NCBI GenBank assembly: GCA_018241665.1
Contig: JAFEDK010000019.1
Span: 242,198 to 306,197, forward strand
Direction: 5' to 3'
DNA length: 64,000 nt
DNA from: Pseudomonadota bacterium
GTDB taxonomy: Bacteria > Pseudomonadota > Gammaproteobacteria > Burkholderiales > Rhodocyclaceae
The position numbers and the translations under genes are program-made. Position 1 is the stretch's first letter. Every line of letters starts with the position of its first letter. The notes beneath the pieces were generated by a model. The model searched no databases. It saw only the letters and a program-made list of their open reading frames with translations, and was not told where the DNA came from. Positions 40,590-50,651 of the stretch are shown here, piece after piece.

Positions 40590-41168
40590 TCAGGCCGACG
40601 GCGTGCTCCCGCCCGCCAGGTCGGCACTGCCGCCGTCGGAGGTGACCTGGGCCAGCGTGGCGATCTCATCGACGGAGAGAACCTTCTCCACTTCGAGGAG
40701 GATCACAAACTTACCGTTCACCTTGCCCATTCCCTTGATGAAGTCGGCGCGGATCTTGGCCCCGAAGGATGGAGGCGGCTCGATCTCCGAGGCCGGGATC
40801 TCCAGCACTTCGGACACCGCATCCACCACAACGCCGACATCCTGGCGCTCGTCGTTCTCGGTCAATTCGATGATGACGATGCAGGTGCGGCGCGACACCT
40901 CGGAGCGCTTGCCGCCGAAGCGGCTGGCCAGGTCGATCACCGGCACCACCGCACCGCGCAGGTTGATGACCCCGCGGATGAAGGGCGGCACCATCGGAAT
41001 CTCGGTGACCGTGCCGTACTCGATGATCTCCTTGATGTTGAGGATGCCGACAGCAAACATCTCGCCGCCGAGCAGGAAGGTGAGGTACTGGGCGGGGCTG
41101 CTCTCGACCACCGCCGGGGCCTTGGTCCCGGCGACGGCAGTCGCCCCCGCTGTGGGCAGCGTGCTCAT
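40590..41168 (-). CDS. cheW: Chemotaxis coupling protein CheW
   Basis: Adaptor linking receptors to the CheA kinase, 192 aa. A CheW domain covers about residues 25-165 (YLTFLLGGEMFAVGILNIKE, VPPFIRGVINLRGAVVPVIDL). An extra N-terminal segment of about 25 residues and a C-terminal extension (TSDGGSADLAGG) flank it. Confidence 0.94.
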   Translation of the reverse strand: MSTLPTAGATAVAGTKAPAVVESSPAQYLTFLLGGEMFAVGILNIKEIIEYGTVTEIPMVPPFIRGVINLRGAVVPVIDLASRFGGKRSEVSRRTCIVIIELTENDERQDVGVVVDAVSEVLEIPASEIEPPPSFGAKIRADFIKGMGKVNGKFVILLEVEKVLSVDEIATLAQVTSDGGSADLAGGSTPSA

Positions 41169-41188
41169 GCTCTAGCTCCTTTCGCTGC

Positions 41189-44100
41189 TCAGAACTTCTC
41201 GAAGTCGCCTTCGTTGAACGCGAAACCCGCCACCTTGGCCGGCGTACGGGCCTTACTGGCATGGGCGTGGCCCGGTGCCGCCGCTGGCGCCGCGGCCAGA
41301 ATCCGGCCCATGTTGCGCTCATCGATGGTGAAGAACTGCATCAGTTGCTGCAGTTGCTCGGCCTGGCCACCCAGTTCCTCGGCGGTGGCAGCCAGTTCTT
41401 CGGAAGCCGACGCATTCTGCTGGGTGGCCTGGTTGAGCTGGTTCATCGCATTGTTGATCTGCGCGACACCGGACGACTGCTCCTGAGACGCCGACGCGAT
41501 TTCCTGCACCAGGTCGGAAGTCTTGCGGATCGACGGCACGATCTCGTCGAGCAGTTGCCCGGCACGCTCGGCCAGCCCCACGGAGTCGCCGGCCAGGCCG
41601 CCGATCTCCTGCGCTGCGACCTGGGAACGCTCGGCCAGCTTGCGCACCTCGGCCGCAACCACCGCGAAGCCCTTGCCGTGCTCGCCGGCGCGGGCCGCCT
41701 CGATGGCCGCGTTGAGGGCCAGCAGGTTGGTCTGGTAGGCGATGTCGTCGATGATGCCGATCTTCTGGGCGATTTTCTTCATCGCATCGACAGTGTTCTT
41801 CACCGCGTCGCCACCCTCGGTAGCCTCCACCGCGGTCTTCGAGGCGAGGTTGTCGGTAACCTTGGCGTTTTCGGCGTTCTGCTTGATCGAGGCTGACATC
41901 TGCTCGACCGACGCGGACGACTCTTCGACGCTGGCGGCCTGCTCCGACGACGACTGGGACAAGGACTGGGCGGTAGCCGAGACCTGGCCGGACGCATTGG
42001 TCAGCGCATCGGCGGCGGTGCGCACCTGGGTGATGGTGTCGGAGAGCTTGCCGACAGTGTTGTTCACTGCTTCCTTGAGCGCCTTGAAATCGCCCTGGTA
42101 GTCGTTGGCGATGTTCTGGGTCAGATCGCCCTGCTCGATCGCGCTCATGATACGGCGCACTTCGTTGATCGGCCCGACGATGGCATCCAGCGTGCCATTC
42201 ACGCCGTCCACGATCTTGCGGAAGTCGCCCTGGTGCTGACCGGCATCCGCACGGGTTTCCAGGCGGCCGGCAATCGCCGCGGCAGACAACATGTTGGCGT
42301 CCGCCACCAGCTTGTTCACCGCTTCAATGCAGGTGTTCAGGTTGTTCTTGATGGTGTTGAAGTCACCGTTGTAGCTGTCGGTGATCCTCGCCGGGATGTC
42401 GCCCTTGGAGATGCGATCCACGTAGTTGGCTGCCACGTTCAGCGGCCCGATCACCGCATCCAGCGTGTTGTTCACACCCTCAACGATCTTGCGGAAATCG
42501 CCTTGGTGCTGGCTCGCGTCGGCACGGGTCGCCAGACGACCTTCCACTGCCGCCTTGGACAACACGCTCGCATCGGCCACCAGCTTGTTCACCGCCTCGA
42601 TGCAGGTGTTGAGGTTGTTCTTGATGGTGTTGAAGTCACCGTTGTAGCTGTCGGTGATCTTCGCCGGGATGTCACCCTTGGAGATGCGATCCACGTAGTT
42701 GGCGGCCACGTTCAAAGGCCCAATCACCGCATCAAGGGTGTTATTGACGCCCTCGACGATTTTGCGGAAATCGCCCTGGTGCTTGGTGGCATCGGCACGC
42801 GTGGCCAGACGGCCTTCGACGGCTGCCTTGGAAAGTACGTTGGCATCGGCGATCAACGCCTTGATGTTGGCGCGAACCTGCTCGATGGTTTCGTTGATGA
42901 ACTTCTTCTTGCCCGGGAACTGCTCCAGCGAAGCGTCCATATCGCCTTCACCGAAGGCCTTCACGCAGGCCATGGCCTTCTTCTTCACCGCGATGTGGCC
43001 GAAGACCATGTCGTTCACGCCCTTCGCCATCACCGAATAGGCGCCTTGGAACTTGCTCTCATCGATACGCACGTCGATGTCGCCGGCATCGTGCTCGGAG
43101 GACATGTGGTTCATCTGCGCGATCAGGCCGTTGAGGCTGTCGATACAGGTATTCAGGTTGTTCTTGATAGTGTTGAAGTCACCGTTGTAGTTGTCGCTGA
43201 TCTTCGCCGGGATATCGCCCTTGGAGATGCGATCCACGTAGTTGGCGGCCACGTTCAGAGGCCCAATCACCGCATCGAGGGTGTTATTGACGCCCTCGAC
43301 GATTTGCCGGAAATCACCCTGATGCTTGCTGGCATCGGCGCGGGTCGCCAAACGGCCTTCGACGGCGGCCTTGGACAAACGCTCGGCATCCGCCGCCATC
43401 GCCTGCACCGCATGCTGGACTGCTTCGACAGCCTGCACAACCTGACCGACTTCATCCTTCGCATCGCTCTTGAGGGTGAAATTGAAGTCACCCACCGCCA
43501 TCTTCTTGGCCGCCTCGACGACCTGATTGACCGGGCGGGTAATGCTGCGGGTCAGCCACAGGGCAATCAGCACCGCGAGCACCAGCGCAATGCCGGCGAT
43601 GGTCAGCACCAGCGAGCGGGAAGATTGAGCCAGCGCAACCGCATGCTGACCGCCCTTCTTCGCCGCGTCGACCTGGAAGTCTTCGAAATCGGCCAGCGCC
43701 TGGTTATAGGCATCGGCCACCTCTTTGTAATCGCCGAACAGGATCTGGATCGCCTTTTCCTGGTTGTACTGCGACGACGAGGTATCCGCCACCACCAGCA
43801 AGCGGTCGGTCACCGGGTTGTACTTGGCCCGCAGGTCGGTCACCTTGCTGATCAACGCCTTGCCTTTTTCGGTGTTCACCAGCGGCGTCATCTGCTGGAG
43901 GATTTCGCCGTTGCGGCTACGCAGCTTGGCGATCGTCTCGAGCGTCTGCTTTTCGAGGTTCTTGTCTGTAGTAAGAATCATCGTACGCACATTGCGCCCG
44001 ATGGACAGCACGTTGAACTTCATCTCGTCGGCCAGCACGATCTTCGGCAGGCGACCTTCCGCCAGATCGTCGATCCCGTCGTTGAGCTCGTTGATACGCG

Positions 44101-44191
44101 TGATCGACACGGCCGAAATCGCTACCAGCAGCAGCAGGACGACGGCAAAGCCGATCCCCAGACGAACACCTATCTTTAGGTTATTGAACAT
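41189..44191 (-). CDS. Methyl-accepting chemotaxis protein with tandem HAMP-like ladder
   Basis: Chemoreceptor, 1000 aa. A transmembrane helix (about 8-30), a four-helix periplasmic sensor domain (about 31-190), a second transmembrane helix (about 193-213) and a HAMP domain are followed by five units of about 91 residues (about 270-720). Three carry the near-identical core [17 protein letters not shown] and [16 protein letters not shown]; one is strongly diverged ([11 protein letters not shown]). These look like tandem HAMP-type modules, as in the poly-HAMP receptor Aer2. The cytoplasmic hairpin has the conserved tip [20 protein letters not shown] near 815. The C-terminus GDFEKF resembles the xWxxF peptide that tethers CheR. 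Confidence 0.92.
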   Translation of the reverse strand: MFNNLKIGVRLGIGFAVVLLLLVAISAVSITRINELNDGIDDLAEGRLPKIVLADEMKFNVLSIGRNVRTMILTTDKNLEKQTLETIAKLRSRNGEILQQMTPLVNTEKGKALISKVTDLRAKYNPVTDRLLVVADTSSSQYNQEKAIQILFGDYKEVADAYNQALADFEDFQVDAAKKGGQHAVALAQSSRSLVLTIAGIALVLAVLIALWLTRSITRPVNQVVEAAKKMAVGDFNFTLKSDAKDEVGQVVQAVEAVQHAVQAMAADAERLSKAAVEGRLATRADASKHQGDFRQIVEGVNNTLDAVIGPLNVAANYVDRISKGDIPAKISDNYNGDFNTIKNNLNTCIDSLNGLIAQMNHMSSEHDAGDIDVRIDESKFQGAYSVMAKGVNDMVFGHIAVKKKAMACVKAFGEGDMDASLEQFPGKKKFINETIEQVRANIKALIADANVLSKAAVEGRLATRADATKHQGDFRKIVEGVNNTLDAVIGPLNVAANYVDRISKGDIPAKITDSYNGDFNTIKNNLNTCIEAVNKLVADASVLSKAAVEGRLATRADASQHQGDFRKIVEGVNNTLDAVIGPLNVAANYVDRISKGDIPARITDSYNGDFNTIKNNLNTCIEAVNKLVADANMLSAAAIAGRLETRADAGQHQGDFRKIVDGVNGTLDAIVGPINEVRRIMSAIEQGDLTQNIANDYQGDFKALKEAVNNTVGKLSDTITQVRTAADALTNASGQVSATAQSLSQSSSEQAASVEESSASVEQMSASIKQNAENAKVTDNLASKTAVEATEGGDAVKNTVDAMKKIAQKIGIIDDIAYQTNLLALNAAIEAARAGEHGKGFAVVAAEVRKLAERSQVAAQEIGGLAGDSVGLAERAGQLLDEIVPSIRKTSDLVQEIASASQEQSSGVAQINNAMNQLNQATQQNASASEELAATAEELGGQAEQLQQLMQFFTIDERNMGRILAAAPAAAPGHAHASKARTPAKVAGFAFNEGDFEKF
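42233..43420 (-). repeat. Tandem 273-nt coding repeats in the receptor gene
   Basis: The segment GAGATGCGATCCACGTAGTT occurs with starts near 42408, 42681 and 43224: one interval of exactly 273 nt and one of 543 nt (two units less 3 nt, the second unit diverged). The DNA is nearly identical between copies, including third codon positions, which suggests recent duplication or gene conversion rather than old divergence. Confidence 0.85.
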
Positions 44192-44218
44192 GATGAATCT
44201 CCGGGTAAGACAGCAAGG

Positions 44219-46396
44219 TCAGGCGCTACGTTGCTCCGGACGGACCAGCATACGCTGCTCGGCCTGACCGGAAATCTTGATGAGGGCGGGAATGTCGAGG
44301 ATCAGAGCCACCTCGCCACTGCCGAGGATGGTCGATCCGCCGATGCCCTGCAGATGGCGGAAAATCGCGCCCAGCGGCTTGATCACGGCCTGCAATTCGC
44401 CGGCCAGGCGGTCGACAACGATGCCGGCACGCTGGCCCGCATACTGGACGACCACCACGCTTTCGCGCGCCGGGCGCTCCCCGGGCAGGCCGAAGCCTTC
44501 ACGCAGGCACACCGACGGCAGGACTTGGCCACGCAGGTTGAAATAATTGCGGTCGTGCTCCATTTCCGGGCGCTCGACGCACTCCACCACCGCGTCGAGG
44601 GGAATCACGTAAGAACGGTTGGCGGACACCACCAGGAAACCGTCGATGATCGCCAGCGTCAGCGGCAGCCGCAGCGTCAGGCGCGTGCCCTGGCCGGACT
44701 GGCTGCTCACATTGATGGTGCCGCGCAGGGCCTGCAGGTTGCGGCGCACCACGTCCATGCCGACGCCCCGCCCCGACAGGTTGGTGACCTGATCGGCGGT
44801 GGACAGGCCGGGTGCGAAGATCAGGTCGTAGATTTCCCGGTCGGACAGGTGTATATCCGGCTCCACCAAACCGCGCTCGATGGCCTTGGCGAGGATCTTG
44901 TCGCGGTTGAGGCCCGCCCCGTCGTCGGCCACTTCGATGACGATGTTGCCGGCATCGTGATAGGCATTGAGCAGCAGCGTGCCGCGCGGGCTCTTGCCCG
45001 CTGCCGCGCGCACCGCCGGCGCCTCGATGCCGTGGTCGAGGGAATTGCGCACCAGGTGCATCAGCGGATCGCCAATCTTCTCGACGATGGACTTGTCCAG
45101 TTCGGTCTCGCCGCCGGAAATCACCAGTTCCACGTCCTTGCCCAAGTCCTTGCAGGCATCGCGGACGAGGCGGTGGAAACGGTTGAAGGTCTCGCCGATC
45201 TGCACCGTGCGCAGTTGCAGCGACGCATCGCGGATTTCTTCCACCAGGCGGGTCAGCAGGGACGAGGACTCGATCAATTCGCCATCGCTGCGCTTGTGGG
45301 CAAGCAGGCTGGTCGCCGCGCCGGCGATCACCAGTTCGCCGACCAGGTTGATCAGGTGATCGAGCTTGTCGGCCGGCACGCGGATCAGTTTGGCATCCTG
45401 GGCCTTCTTCTCGCTGACCTGGGTCTGCTTGGCCACCGCCGCCGCCACCACTTCCGGCTGCACGACCTGCTGGGCCACCAGGATCTCGCCGATCGGCTTC
45501 TCGCGGTGCTCGTCGGCCGGCACCTCGCCTTCCGCAGAAGCCGCCTGGGCGCGCAGGCCCTCGCTCAACTCGTCAGCAGTCAATGCACCGATGCGCACCA
45601 GGATCTCGCCGAGGCGCAGCGTGTCTTCCGGCAGGCTCTCGATCAGCTCGACATAATCATCGACCTTGGCATTCGGCGGCAGGATGGACAGCGAACACTC
45701 GTCGCGCACGAAGGCGAAGACATCCTCGATGGTCTGCTTGTCGGCGGCCGACTCCAGCGCGATCTCGAAGCCGAGGTAGCACAGCTCCGGGTCCATCTCG
45801 GCGGCCGGCGGCATCTTGTCGGCCAGGGTTTCCACGTGACGGATGTTGCCGACCGTTTCGAGGAAGCGCAGGAAGTTCTCCGGATCCATGCCTTGACGCA
45901 GTACGTCGGGACCGAAACGGACCGAGATATGCCAGCAGCTGTGCCCCGTCTGCGGCGACGGAATGCGCTGCACGCCAGGCTCCGCGGCCTTGGGTGCCTG
46001 CACCTGCCCGCCCGGCCCGAAAGCCCGCAAGCGGGCCAGCAGGCTGGCCGTCTGCGCCTCGATCTCCGCAGCCCCCATCTGCGCCGTTCCCGCCTCGTTG
46101 GCGACGAGCACGCGCAGGTGGTCGGTACACGCCAGCATCAATGCGGCCAGTTCGGTGGTGACGGCGATCTCGTGGTTACGCAAGCGGTCAAGCACGTTCT
46201 CGACCACGTGGGCAAAGGATTCCACCGCGACGGCTTCAACCATCCCGGCGGCGCCCTTGATCGTATGGGCCGCCCGGAAGATGCCGTTGAGGGTGGTCTC
46301 GTCGTCGGGGCGGGCCTCCAGTTCGAGCAACAGCGTCTCGAGTGCGTCGAGCTGTTCTCCGCTTTCCTGCAGGAAGACTTGCTTGAGTTCGTCCAT
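44219..46396 (-). CDS. cheA: Chemotaxis histidine kinase CheA
   Basis: Receptor-controlled kinase, 725 aa. HPt domain with His44 in AHTIKGAAGM; a P2-like region (about 165-240, HISVRFGPDVLRQGMDPENFLRFL); two MshEN-like repeats (about 255-330, RLGEILVRIGALTADELSEG and PIGEILVAQQVVQPEVVAAA); dimerisation and HATPase domain (HLVRNSLDHGIE, DDGAGLNRD, GLSTADQ, GRGVGMDVVRRNL); and a C-terminal CheW-like domain (about 580-715). The MshEN-like part is uncommon in CheA. The start MDELKQVFLQESG is chosen because it is the usual CheA beginning and lies just past the STAS gene. Confidence 0.94.
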   Translation of the reverse strand: MDELKQVFLQESGEQLDALETLLLELEARPDDETTLNGIFRAAHTIKGAAGMVEAVAVESFAHVVENVLDRLRNHEIAVTTELAALMLACTDHLRVLVANEAGTAQMGAAEIEAQTASLLARLRAFGPGGQVQAPKAAEPGVQRIPSPQTGHSCWHISVRFGPDVLRQGMDPENFLRFLETVGNIRHVETLADKMPPAAEMDPELCYLGFEIALESAADKQTIEDVFAFVRDECSLSILPPNAKVDDYVELIESLPEDTLRLGEILVRIGALTADELSEGLRAQAASAEGEVPADEHREKPIGEILVAQQVVQPEVVAAAVAKQTQVSEKKAQDAKLIRVPADKLDHLINLVGELVIAGAATSLLAHKRSDGELIESSSLLTRLVEEIRDASLQLRTVQIGETFNRFHRLVRDACKDLGKDVELVISGGETELDKSIVEKIGDPLMHLVRNSLDHGIEAPAVRAAAGKSPRGTLLLNAYHDAGNIVIEVADDGAGLNRDKILAKAIERGLVEPDIHLSDREIYDLIFAPGLSTADQVTNLSGRGVGMDVVRRNLQALRGTINVSSQSGQGTRLTLRLPLTLAIIDGFLVVSANRSYVIPLDAVVECVERPEMEHDRNYFNLRGQVLPSVCLREGFGLPGERPARESVVVVQYAGQRAGIVVDRLAGELQAVIKPLGAIFRHLQGIGGSTILGSGEVALILDIPALIKISGQAEQRMLVRPEQRSA

Positions 46397-46410
46397 GGTA
46401 AGCGCCGAAG

Positions 46411-46704
46411 TTACTCCGCGGGAACGACCAGCGGATCGCCGAACCACGCAGCGAGGTTGTAAAACTCGATGAGGGACTGCACCGCCGGGCTGTGGGCGAC
46501 GATCGCCAATGTCTTGCCGGCAGCACTGGCCTCCCGCTTGACCAGCATCAGCAGTTGGCAGCCCGCCGAATCCATACGCTCGACGCCGGCCAGATCCAGC
46601 TCGATGCGGTCCGCCTCACCGAGCAATTCGAGCAGACCGGGCTTCAGTTCCGCGACCCGGTAGATGGTGAAATCCTCGGCGAAGGCCCGACGAATGACAC
46701 TCAT
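46411..46704 (-). CDS. STAS-domain protein
   Basis: Small single-domain STAS protein of the anti-sigma-factor-antagonist type, 97 aa. The segment ELDLAGVERMDSAGCQLLML matches the conserved strand-loop with a Ser that is phosphorylated in SpoIIAA proteins. Between the CheZ-like receptor gene and cheA it is 14 nt from cheA. A STAS protein in a chemotaxis operon of the F7 kind is known from other bacteria, but its role is not clear. Confidence 0.88.
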   Translation of the reverse strand: MSVIRRAFAEDFTIYRVAELKPGLLELLGEADRIELDLAGVERMDSAGCQLLMLVKREASAAGKTLAIVAHSPAVQSLIEFYNLAAWFGDPLVVPAE

Positions 46705-46719
46705 GCTATCCCCCGATGG

Positions 46720-48006
46720 TTAAAACAGTTCGACGGCCGGGCCATCGCCTGCCGAGGCAGACGATGGACTGGGCAGAGCGATGCCACTACGCTTGGCATG
46801 CTCCTCCCGCTCCCGCTCCATCACATAGCTCTCGAAAAGACGATCGATCTGCTCGGTCATCGCCGGAATGTCGCTGATCGCCGCGCTACCGGTCAGGCAG
46901 GCGGACAGTTTCAGCACGTGTTCGTCGAGACGCTCCAGCGCCTCGATCACGTGGCCGACCTGCTGGCGGGTGACGTCCTGGAACTGCACACTGGCCATGG
47001 TTTCCATGAACATCTCGGCCAGCCGGTGGCTCGACTCGCGGAACACACCGAGAATCCGGTTCTCGTGGTCGAGCAGTTGAGCGTAGCTGTCACTGACCTC
47101 ATGGAACTGCTCGGCCACCGTGCGTAGCGCACTCTCTTCGGCACTCGAAATGCTTTGATCCAGTTGCGCGCTGAACTTGGACTCGATGGTATGCACGACC
47201 CGCTCGATACCCTCGCTGATCTTCAGCACCGCCTGGTCGGTCTGCCCGGCCAGCTTGCGCACTTCGTCGGCCACCACCGCAAAGCCGCGCCCGGCCTCAC
47301 CGGCCCGCGCCGCCTCGATGGCGGCATTGAGGGCCAGCAAGTTGGTCTGGCCGGAAATATCCCGCACCAGATTGACGAACTGGGCCAGGGATTTGGCCTC
47401 CTCGAGGGCCGCCATCACGTGCGCCTGCTCTTCACCAACGTTTTCGAGACGACTGTGGATGTAGTCCTGCAGCGCGGCCAAGGTCTGCTGGTTTCCAGCC
47501 GCCCGCGTGTTGGCGGCCTCGACGATCTGGCTGGACTCCTGCGAAAAGGCCTGCACGACCTGATCCAGGTCCTGCACCACGGCATCCACCGCCTGCAGGC
47601 GCTCGACCATGCTCAGCGCTGCGGCCTCGGTCTGGTCGGTAACGGCATTTAGCTGCCCGACCAGGATGCCATTCAGGTGCGGCACCTGATCAAGGGAACG
47701 GCTCACCTCGGTGGCCACGTCGGTCTTGTGATCAAGGGCATCTTTGGTCTTGCCGAGCGCATGCTCAGCGCCGTAAAGCGCGTCCCGGTAGCGCATGATC
47801 GACAGCATGCTGAGCGCCTCGAAGCTGAGCAGCACGGCGGCAAGCGCACCGATCGCGTCCACCAGGGACTGGCTGAGCCCCAGATCGTCGAGCAGCAGCC
47901 GGTGATAGGTGTCGTTGCCGAAATACACGACGAAGAACACCCCCACCGCGGTCAGCATGGACAGCAGCAGACGCCGGCGCCGGGACTTTTCGCCAATAGC
48001 CGACAT
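46720..48006 (-). CDS. Membrane MCP-like protein with CheZ-type phosphatase motif
   Basis: A 428-aa protein with two N-terminal hydrophobic segments (about 12-33 and 44-66) and no sensor domain. An MCP-type signalling hairpin is in the middle ([20 protein letters not shown], then [16 protein letters not shown]). Toward the C-terminus, [20 protein letters not shown] places D344 and Q348 with the same DxTxQ spacing as the catalytic D143 and Q147 of E. coli CheZ (QDFQDLTGQ). The final residues are PAVELF; CheZ too ends in a short hydrophobic CheY-binding tail. So this may be a membrane phosphatase of CheY built on a receptor scaffold. Start [12 protein letters not shown]. It lies 7 nt after cheY. 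Confidence 0.8.
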   Translation of the reverse strand: MSAIGEKSRRRRLLLSMLTAVGVFFVVYFGNDTYHRLLLDDLGLSQSLVDAIGALAAVLLSFEALSMLSIMRYRDALYGAEHALGKTKDALDHKTDVATEVSRSLDQVPHLNGILVGQLNAVTDQTEAAALSMVERLQAVDAVVQDLDQVVQAFSQESSQIVEAANTRAAGNQQTLAALQDYIHSRLENVGEEQAHVMAALEEAKSLAQFVNLVRDISGQTNLLALNAAIEAARAGEAGRGFAVVADEVRKLAGQTDQAVLKISEGIERVVHTIESKFSAQLDQSISSAEESALRTVAEQFHEVSDSYAQLLDHENRILGVFRESSHRLAEMFMETMASVQFQDVTRQQVGHVIEALERLDEHVLKLSACLTGSAAISDIPAMTEQIDRLFESYVMEREREEHAKRSGIALPSPSSASAGDGPAVELF

Positions 48007-48013
48007 GGGGCGC

Positions 48014-48379
48014 TTACCGCAGGACGAGCTTGATGGTGTTGAGCAGGGTGTCGGCCGTTGCCGGCTTGACGATCCAGCCCGAAGCACCGGCAGCCTTGGC
48101 CTCGGCACGCTTGCTCTGCTGGGATTCGGTGGTCAGGAACAGGATCGGCATGAAGCGCAGTTCAGGCTTCTGGCGCACTACCTTGATGAACTCGATGCCG
48201 TTCATGCCGGGCATGTTGAGGTCGGTGATCAGCAGGTCCGGCTTGGTGCCAGCCGCCAGCTTTTTCTGGCCGTCCTCGGCACTGTTGGCGGTAACGACCT
48301 GGAAGCCGGCCTTGGTGAGAATTCCGGAAATGGACAGCAGGACGGTGGCCGAATCATCGACCAGCATGATTGTTTTCAA
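48014..48379 (-). CDS. cheY: CheY-type response regulator
   Basis: Single-domain receiver, 121 aa, that carries the phosphoryl signal from CheA. Motifs: MLVDDSATV (acidic pair), the phospho-acceptor Asp in [13 protein letters not shown], Thr in LFLTTES and Lys in GWIVKPA. Start: a TTG at 48379 with GGAGAA 4 nt upstream gives [13 protein letters not shown], the typical beginning; a longer frame from ATG 48430 or a GTG at 48391 is less likely. First gene of the chemotaxis operon. Confidence 0.92.
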   Translation of the reverse strand: MKTIMLVDDSATVLLSISGILTKAGFQVVTANSAEDGQKKLAAGTKPDLLITDLNMPGMNGIEFIKVVRQKPELRFMPILFLTTESQQSKRAEAKAAGASGWIVKPATADTLLNTIKLVLR

Positions 48380-48749
48380 TTTCTTCTCCACCCGGGGGAA
48401 AAACCGCACCGGGACATCGGGGCAAGTCACATTCTTGGGGCAGGATCACGCGCAAAGCCATAGCTGGCAACGCATCCTGACACCCGTATATTGCATGGTT
48501 CTACGGACGCCAGGGTGCAAACTTTAGAAACCTCCAGCAAATTTCACCCATTTTGGGAATGGATCTCAATTCCGCTTGCAATACCCCATTGGAGATATGC
48601 GCAAGGCACGCTCCACGCGCTCAAAATTCTTCTATAAACCGTTGTAAATCAGTCTCTTTTCAGTCCCACCAAGGAGACTGAGGCTGTATTTTTGCAGCGC
48701 AAGGTCGTATCATTCGGCTCCCCCGTTTCACCATTCCCGGTTTCCCCCA
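48380..48749. other. Intergenic promoter region between che operon and mnmG
   Basis: This gap of about 370 nt lies between divergent cheY (minus) and mnmG (plus). It is AT-rich relative to the genes (AAATTTCACCCATTTTGG, CTATAAACCGTTGTAAATC). It holds a flagellar-type promoter candidate toward cheY. The mnmG side has no clear Shine-Dalgarno at its ATG. No ORF or known RNA motif is recognised, nor any DnaA-box or parS cluster. Confidence 0.5.
48500..48526 (-). promoter_or_regulatory. Candidate sigma-28 (FliA) promoter for the che operon
   Basis: On the minus strand TAAAGTTT (48526-48519) is a perfect match to the sigma-28 -35 element; 11 nt further, the normal spacing, is TCCGTAGA, a partial match to GCCGATAA. 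It lies about 120 nt upstream of cheY. The -10 element is weak, so the call is tentative. Confidence 0.5.
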
Positions 48750-50651
48750 ATGCTTCATCCCACCCGTTTCGACGTCATCGTGGTCGGCGGCGGTCATGCC
48801 GGTACCGAAGCTGCCCTGGCAGCCGCGCGGGCCGGGTGCGCCACCCTGCTGCTCACCCACAACATCGAGACCCTCGGCCAGATGAGCTGCAACCCGTCCA
48901 TCGGCGGGATCGGCAAGGGCCACCTGGTCAAGGAAGTGGACGCCCTCGGCGGCGCCATGGCGGCGGCCACCGACGAAGGCGGCATCCAGTTCCGCATCCT
49001 CAACGCCAGCAAGGGCCCGGCCGTGCGCGCCACCCGCGCCCAGGCCGACCGGGTGCTGTACAAGGCGGCCATCCGCAAGCGCCTGGAAAACCAGCCCAAC
49101 CTGTGGTTGTTCCAGCAGGCGGTGGATGACATCACCGTAGTCGGCGACCGGGTCACCGGCGTGGTCACGCAGATCGGCCTGCGCTTCGAGGCGCCCACCG
49201 TCGTGCTGACCGCCGGCACCTTCCTCAACGGCCTGATCCACGTCGGCCTGCAGAATTACTCCGCCGGCCGCGCCGGCGACCCGCCGGCCATCAGCCTCGG
49301 CCAGCGCCTGAAGGAACTCGCCCTTCCCCAGGGCCGCCTCAAGACCGGCACGCCGCCGCGCCTCGACGCCCGCAGCATCGACTTCTCGGTGATGGAAGAG
49401 CAGCCCGGCGACGATCCGGTACCGGTGTTCAGCTTCCTCGGCAAGGCCAGCCAGCATCCGCGCCAGCTGCCGTGCTGGATCACCAACACCAACAGCCGCA
49501 CCCACGACATCATCCGCGCCAACCTCGACCGCTCGCCGATGTACTCCGGTGTGATCGAAGGGGTCGGCCCGCGCTACTGCCCGAGCATTGAGGACAAGAT
49601 CCACCGCTTCGCGGACAAGGACAGCCACCACGTCTTCCTCGAGCCGGAAGGCCTCGACACCCACGAGATCTACCCCAACGGGATCTCCACCAGCCTGCCC
49701 TTCGACGTGCAACTGGACATCGTGCGCTCCATCAAGGGCCTCGAGAACTGCCACATCCTTCGCCCCGGCTACGCCATCGAGTACGACTACTTCGACCCGC
49801 GCAACCTCAAGTCCAGCCTGGAAACCAAGTCCATCGGCGGGCTGTTCTTCGCCGGCCAGATCAACGGCACCACCGGCTATGAAGAAGCCGCCGCCCAGGG
49901 CCTGCTGGCCGGCATCAACGCCGCGCTGCAGGTAAAGGACCAGGAGGCCTGGTGCCCGCGCCGCGACGAAGCCTATCTGGGCGTGCTGGTGGACGACCTG
50001 ATCACCCGCGGCGTCTCCGAGCCCTACCGGATGTTCACGTCCCGCGCCGAATACCGCCTGTCCCTGCGCGAGGACAACGCCGACCTGCGCCTCACCGAGA
50101 CCGGCCGCAAGCTGGGCCTGGTGGACGACGAACGCTGGGCCGCCTTCTGCGCCAAGCGCGAAGCCATCGAGCGCGAAACCGCGCGCCTGCGCGCCACCTG
50201 GGCAACGCCCGTCAAGGTGCCGGCGGAAGCCGCCGAAGCCGTGCTCGGCAAATCCATCGAGCGCGAATATTCCTTCTTCGACCTGCTGCGCCGCCCCGGC
50301 GTCAGCTACGCGGCACTGATGACGCTGCCCGGCGCCCCGGAAGCAGCGGAAACCGACCCGCAGGTCGTCGAACAGCTGGAAATCGCCGCCAAGTACCAGG
50401 GCTACATCGACCGCCAGCTCGACGAAGTGGCGCGCCAGGCCGACGCCGAGGCCACCCGTCTGCCGCCGGATCTGGACTATGCCACCGTGCGTGGCCTGTC
50501 GAAGGAAGTCCAGGGCCGCCTCAATCAGCACAAGCCGGAAACCATCGGCCAGGCCAGCCGCATCCAGGGCATCACCCCGGCCGCCATCAGCCTGTTGCTG
50601 GTGTGGCTGAAGCGCGGCGAACTGGCCCGCGGGCGGGAGAAGTCCGCATGA
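48750..50651 (+). CDS. mnmG: tRNA uridine-5-carboxymethylaminomethyl enzyme MnmG
   Basis: FAD-dependent enzyme that with MnmE modifies the wobble uridine of tRNAs, 633 aa, close to the usual 629. FAD motif [19 protein letters not shown] at the N-terminus; conserved [10 protein letters not shown] and FRPGY-like ([10 protein letters not shown]) segments; the C-terminal helical domain ([16 protein letters not shown]). It starts an operon-like run mnmG-rsmG-parA-parB, which is common near origins. It ends in ATGA shared with a REPIN mini-ORF. Confidence 0.96.
   Translation: MLHPTRFDVIVVGGGHAGTEAALAAARAGCATLLLTHNIETLGQMSCNPSIGGIGKGHLVKEVDALGGAMAAATDEGGIQFRILNASKGPAVRATRAQADRVLYKAAIRKRLENQPNLWLFQQAVDDITVVGDRVTGVVTQIGLRFEAPTVVLTAGTFLNGLIHVGLQNYSAGRAGDPPAISLGQRLKELALPQGRLKTGTPPRLDARSIDFSVMEEQPGDDPVPVFSFLGKASQHPRQLPCWITNTNSRTHDIIRANLDRSPMYSGVIEGVGPRYCPSIEDKIHRFADKDSHHVFLEPEGLDTHEIYPNGISTSLPFDVQLDIVRSIKGLENCHILRPGYAIEYDYFDPRNLKSSLETKSIGGLFFAGQINGTTGYEEAAAQGLLAGINAALQVKDQEAWCPRRDEAYLGVLVDDLITRGVSEPYRMFTSRAEYRLSLREDNADLRLTETGRKLGLVDDERWAAFCAKREAIERETARLRATWATPVKVPAEAAEAVLGKSIEREYSFFDLLRRPGVSYAALMTLPGAPEAAETDPQVVEQLEIAAKYQGYIDRQLDEVARQADAEATRLPPDLDYATVRGLSKEVQGRLNQHKPETIGQASRIQGITPAAISLLLVWLKRGELARGREKSA

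Noticed and set aside
42233-44179. 648-codon plus-strand open frame opposite the poly-HAMP receptor
   Set aside because: Its apparent internal repeats are only the antisense of the receptor ladder.
41189-44191. The 273-nt repeats as a CRISPR array or minisatellite
   Set aside because: Units are coding, far too long for CRISPR and keep the receptor frame.
44231-46462. 743-codon plus-strand open frame opposite cheA
   Set aside because: Antisense to cheA, which has all expected motifs.
48431-48749. Possible replication origin near mnmG-rsmG-parAB
   Set aside because: No dnaA, DnaA-box cluster, AT-rich unwinding repeats or parS seen; gene order alone is not enough.
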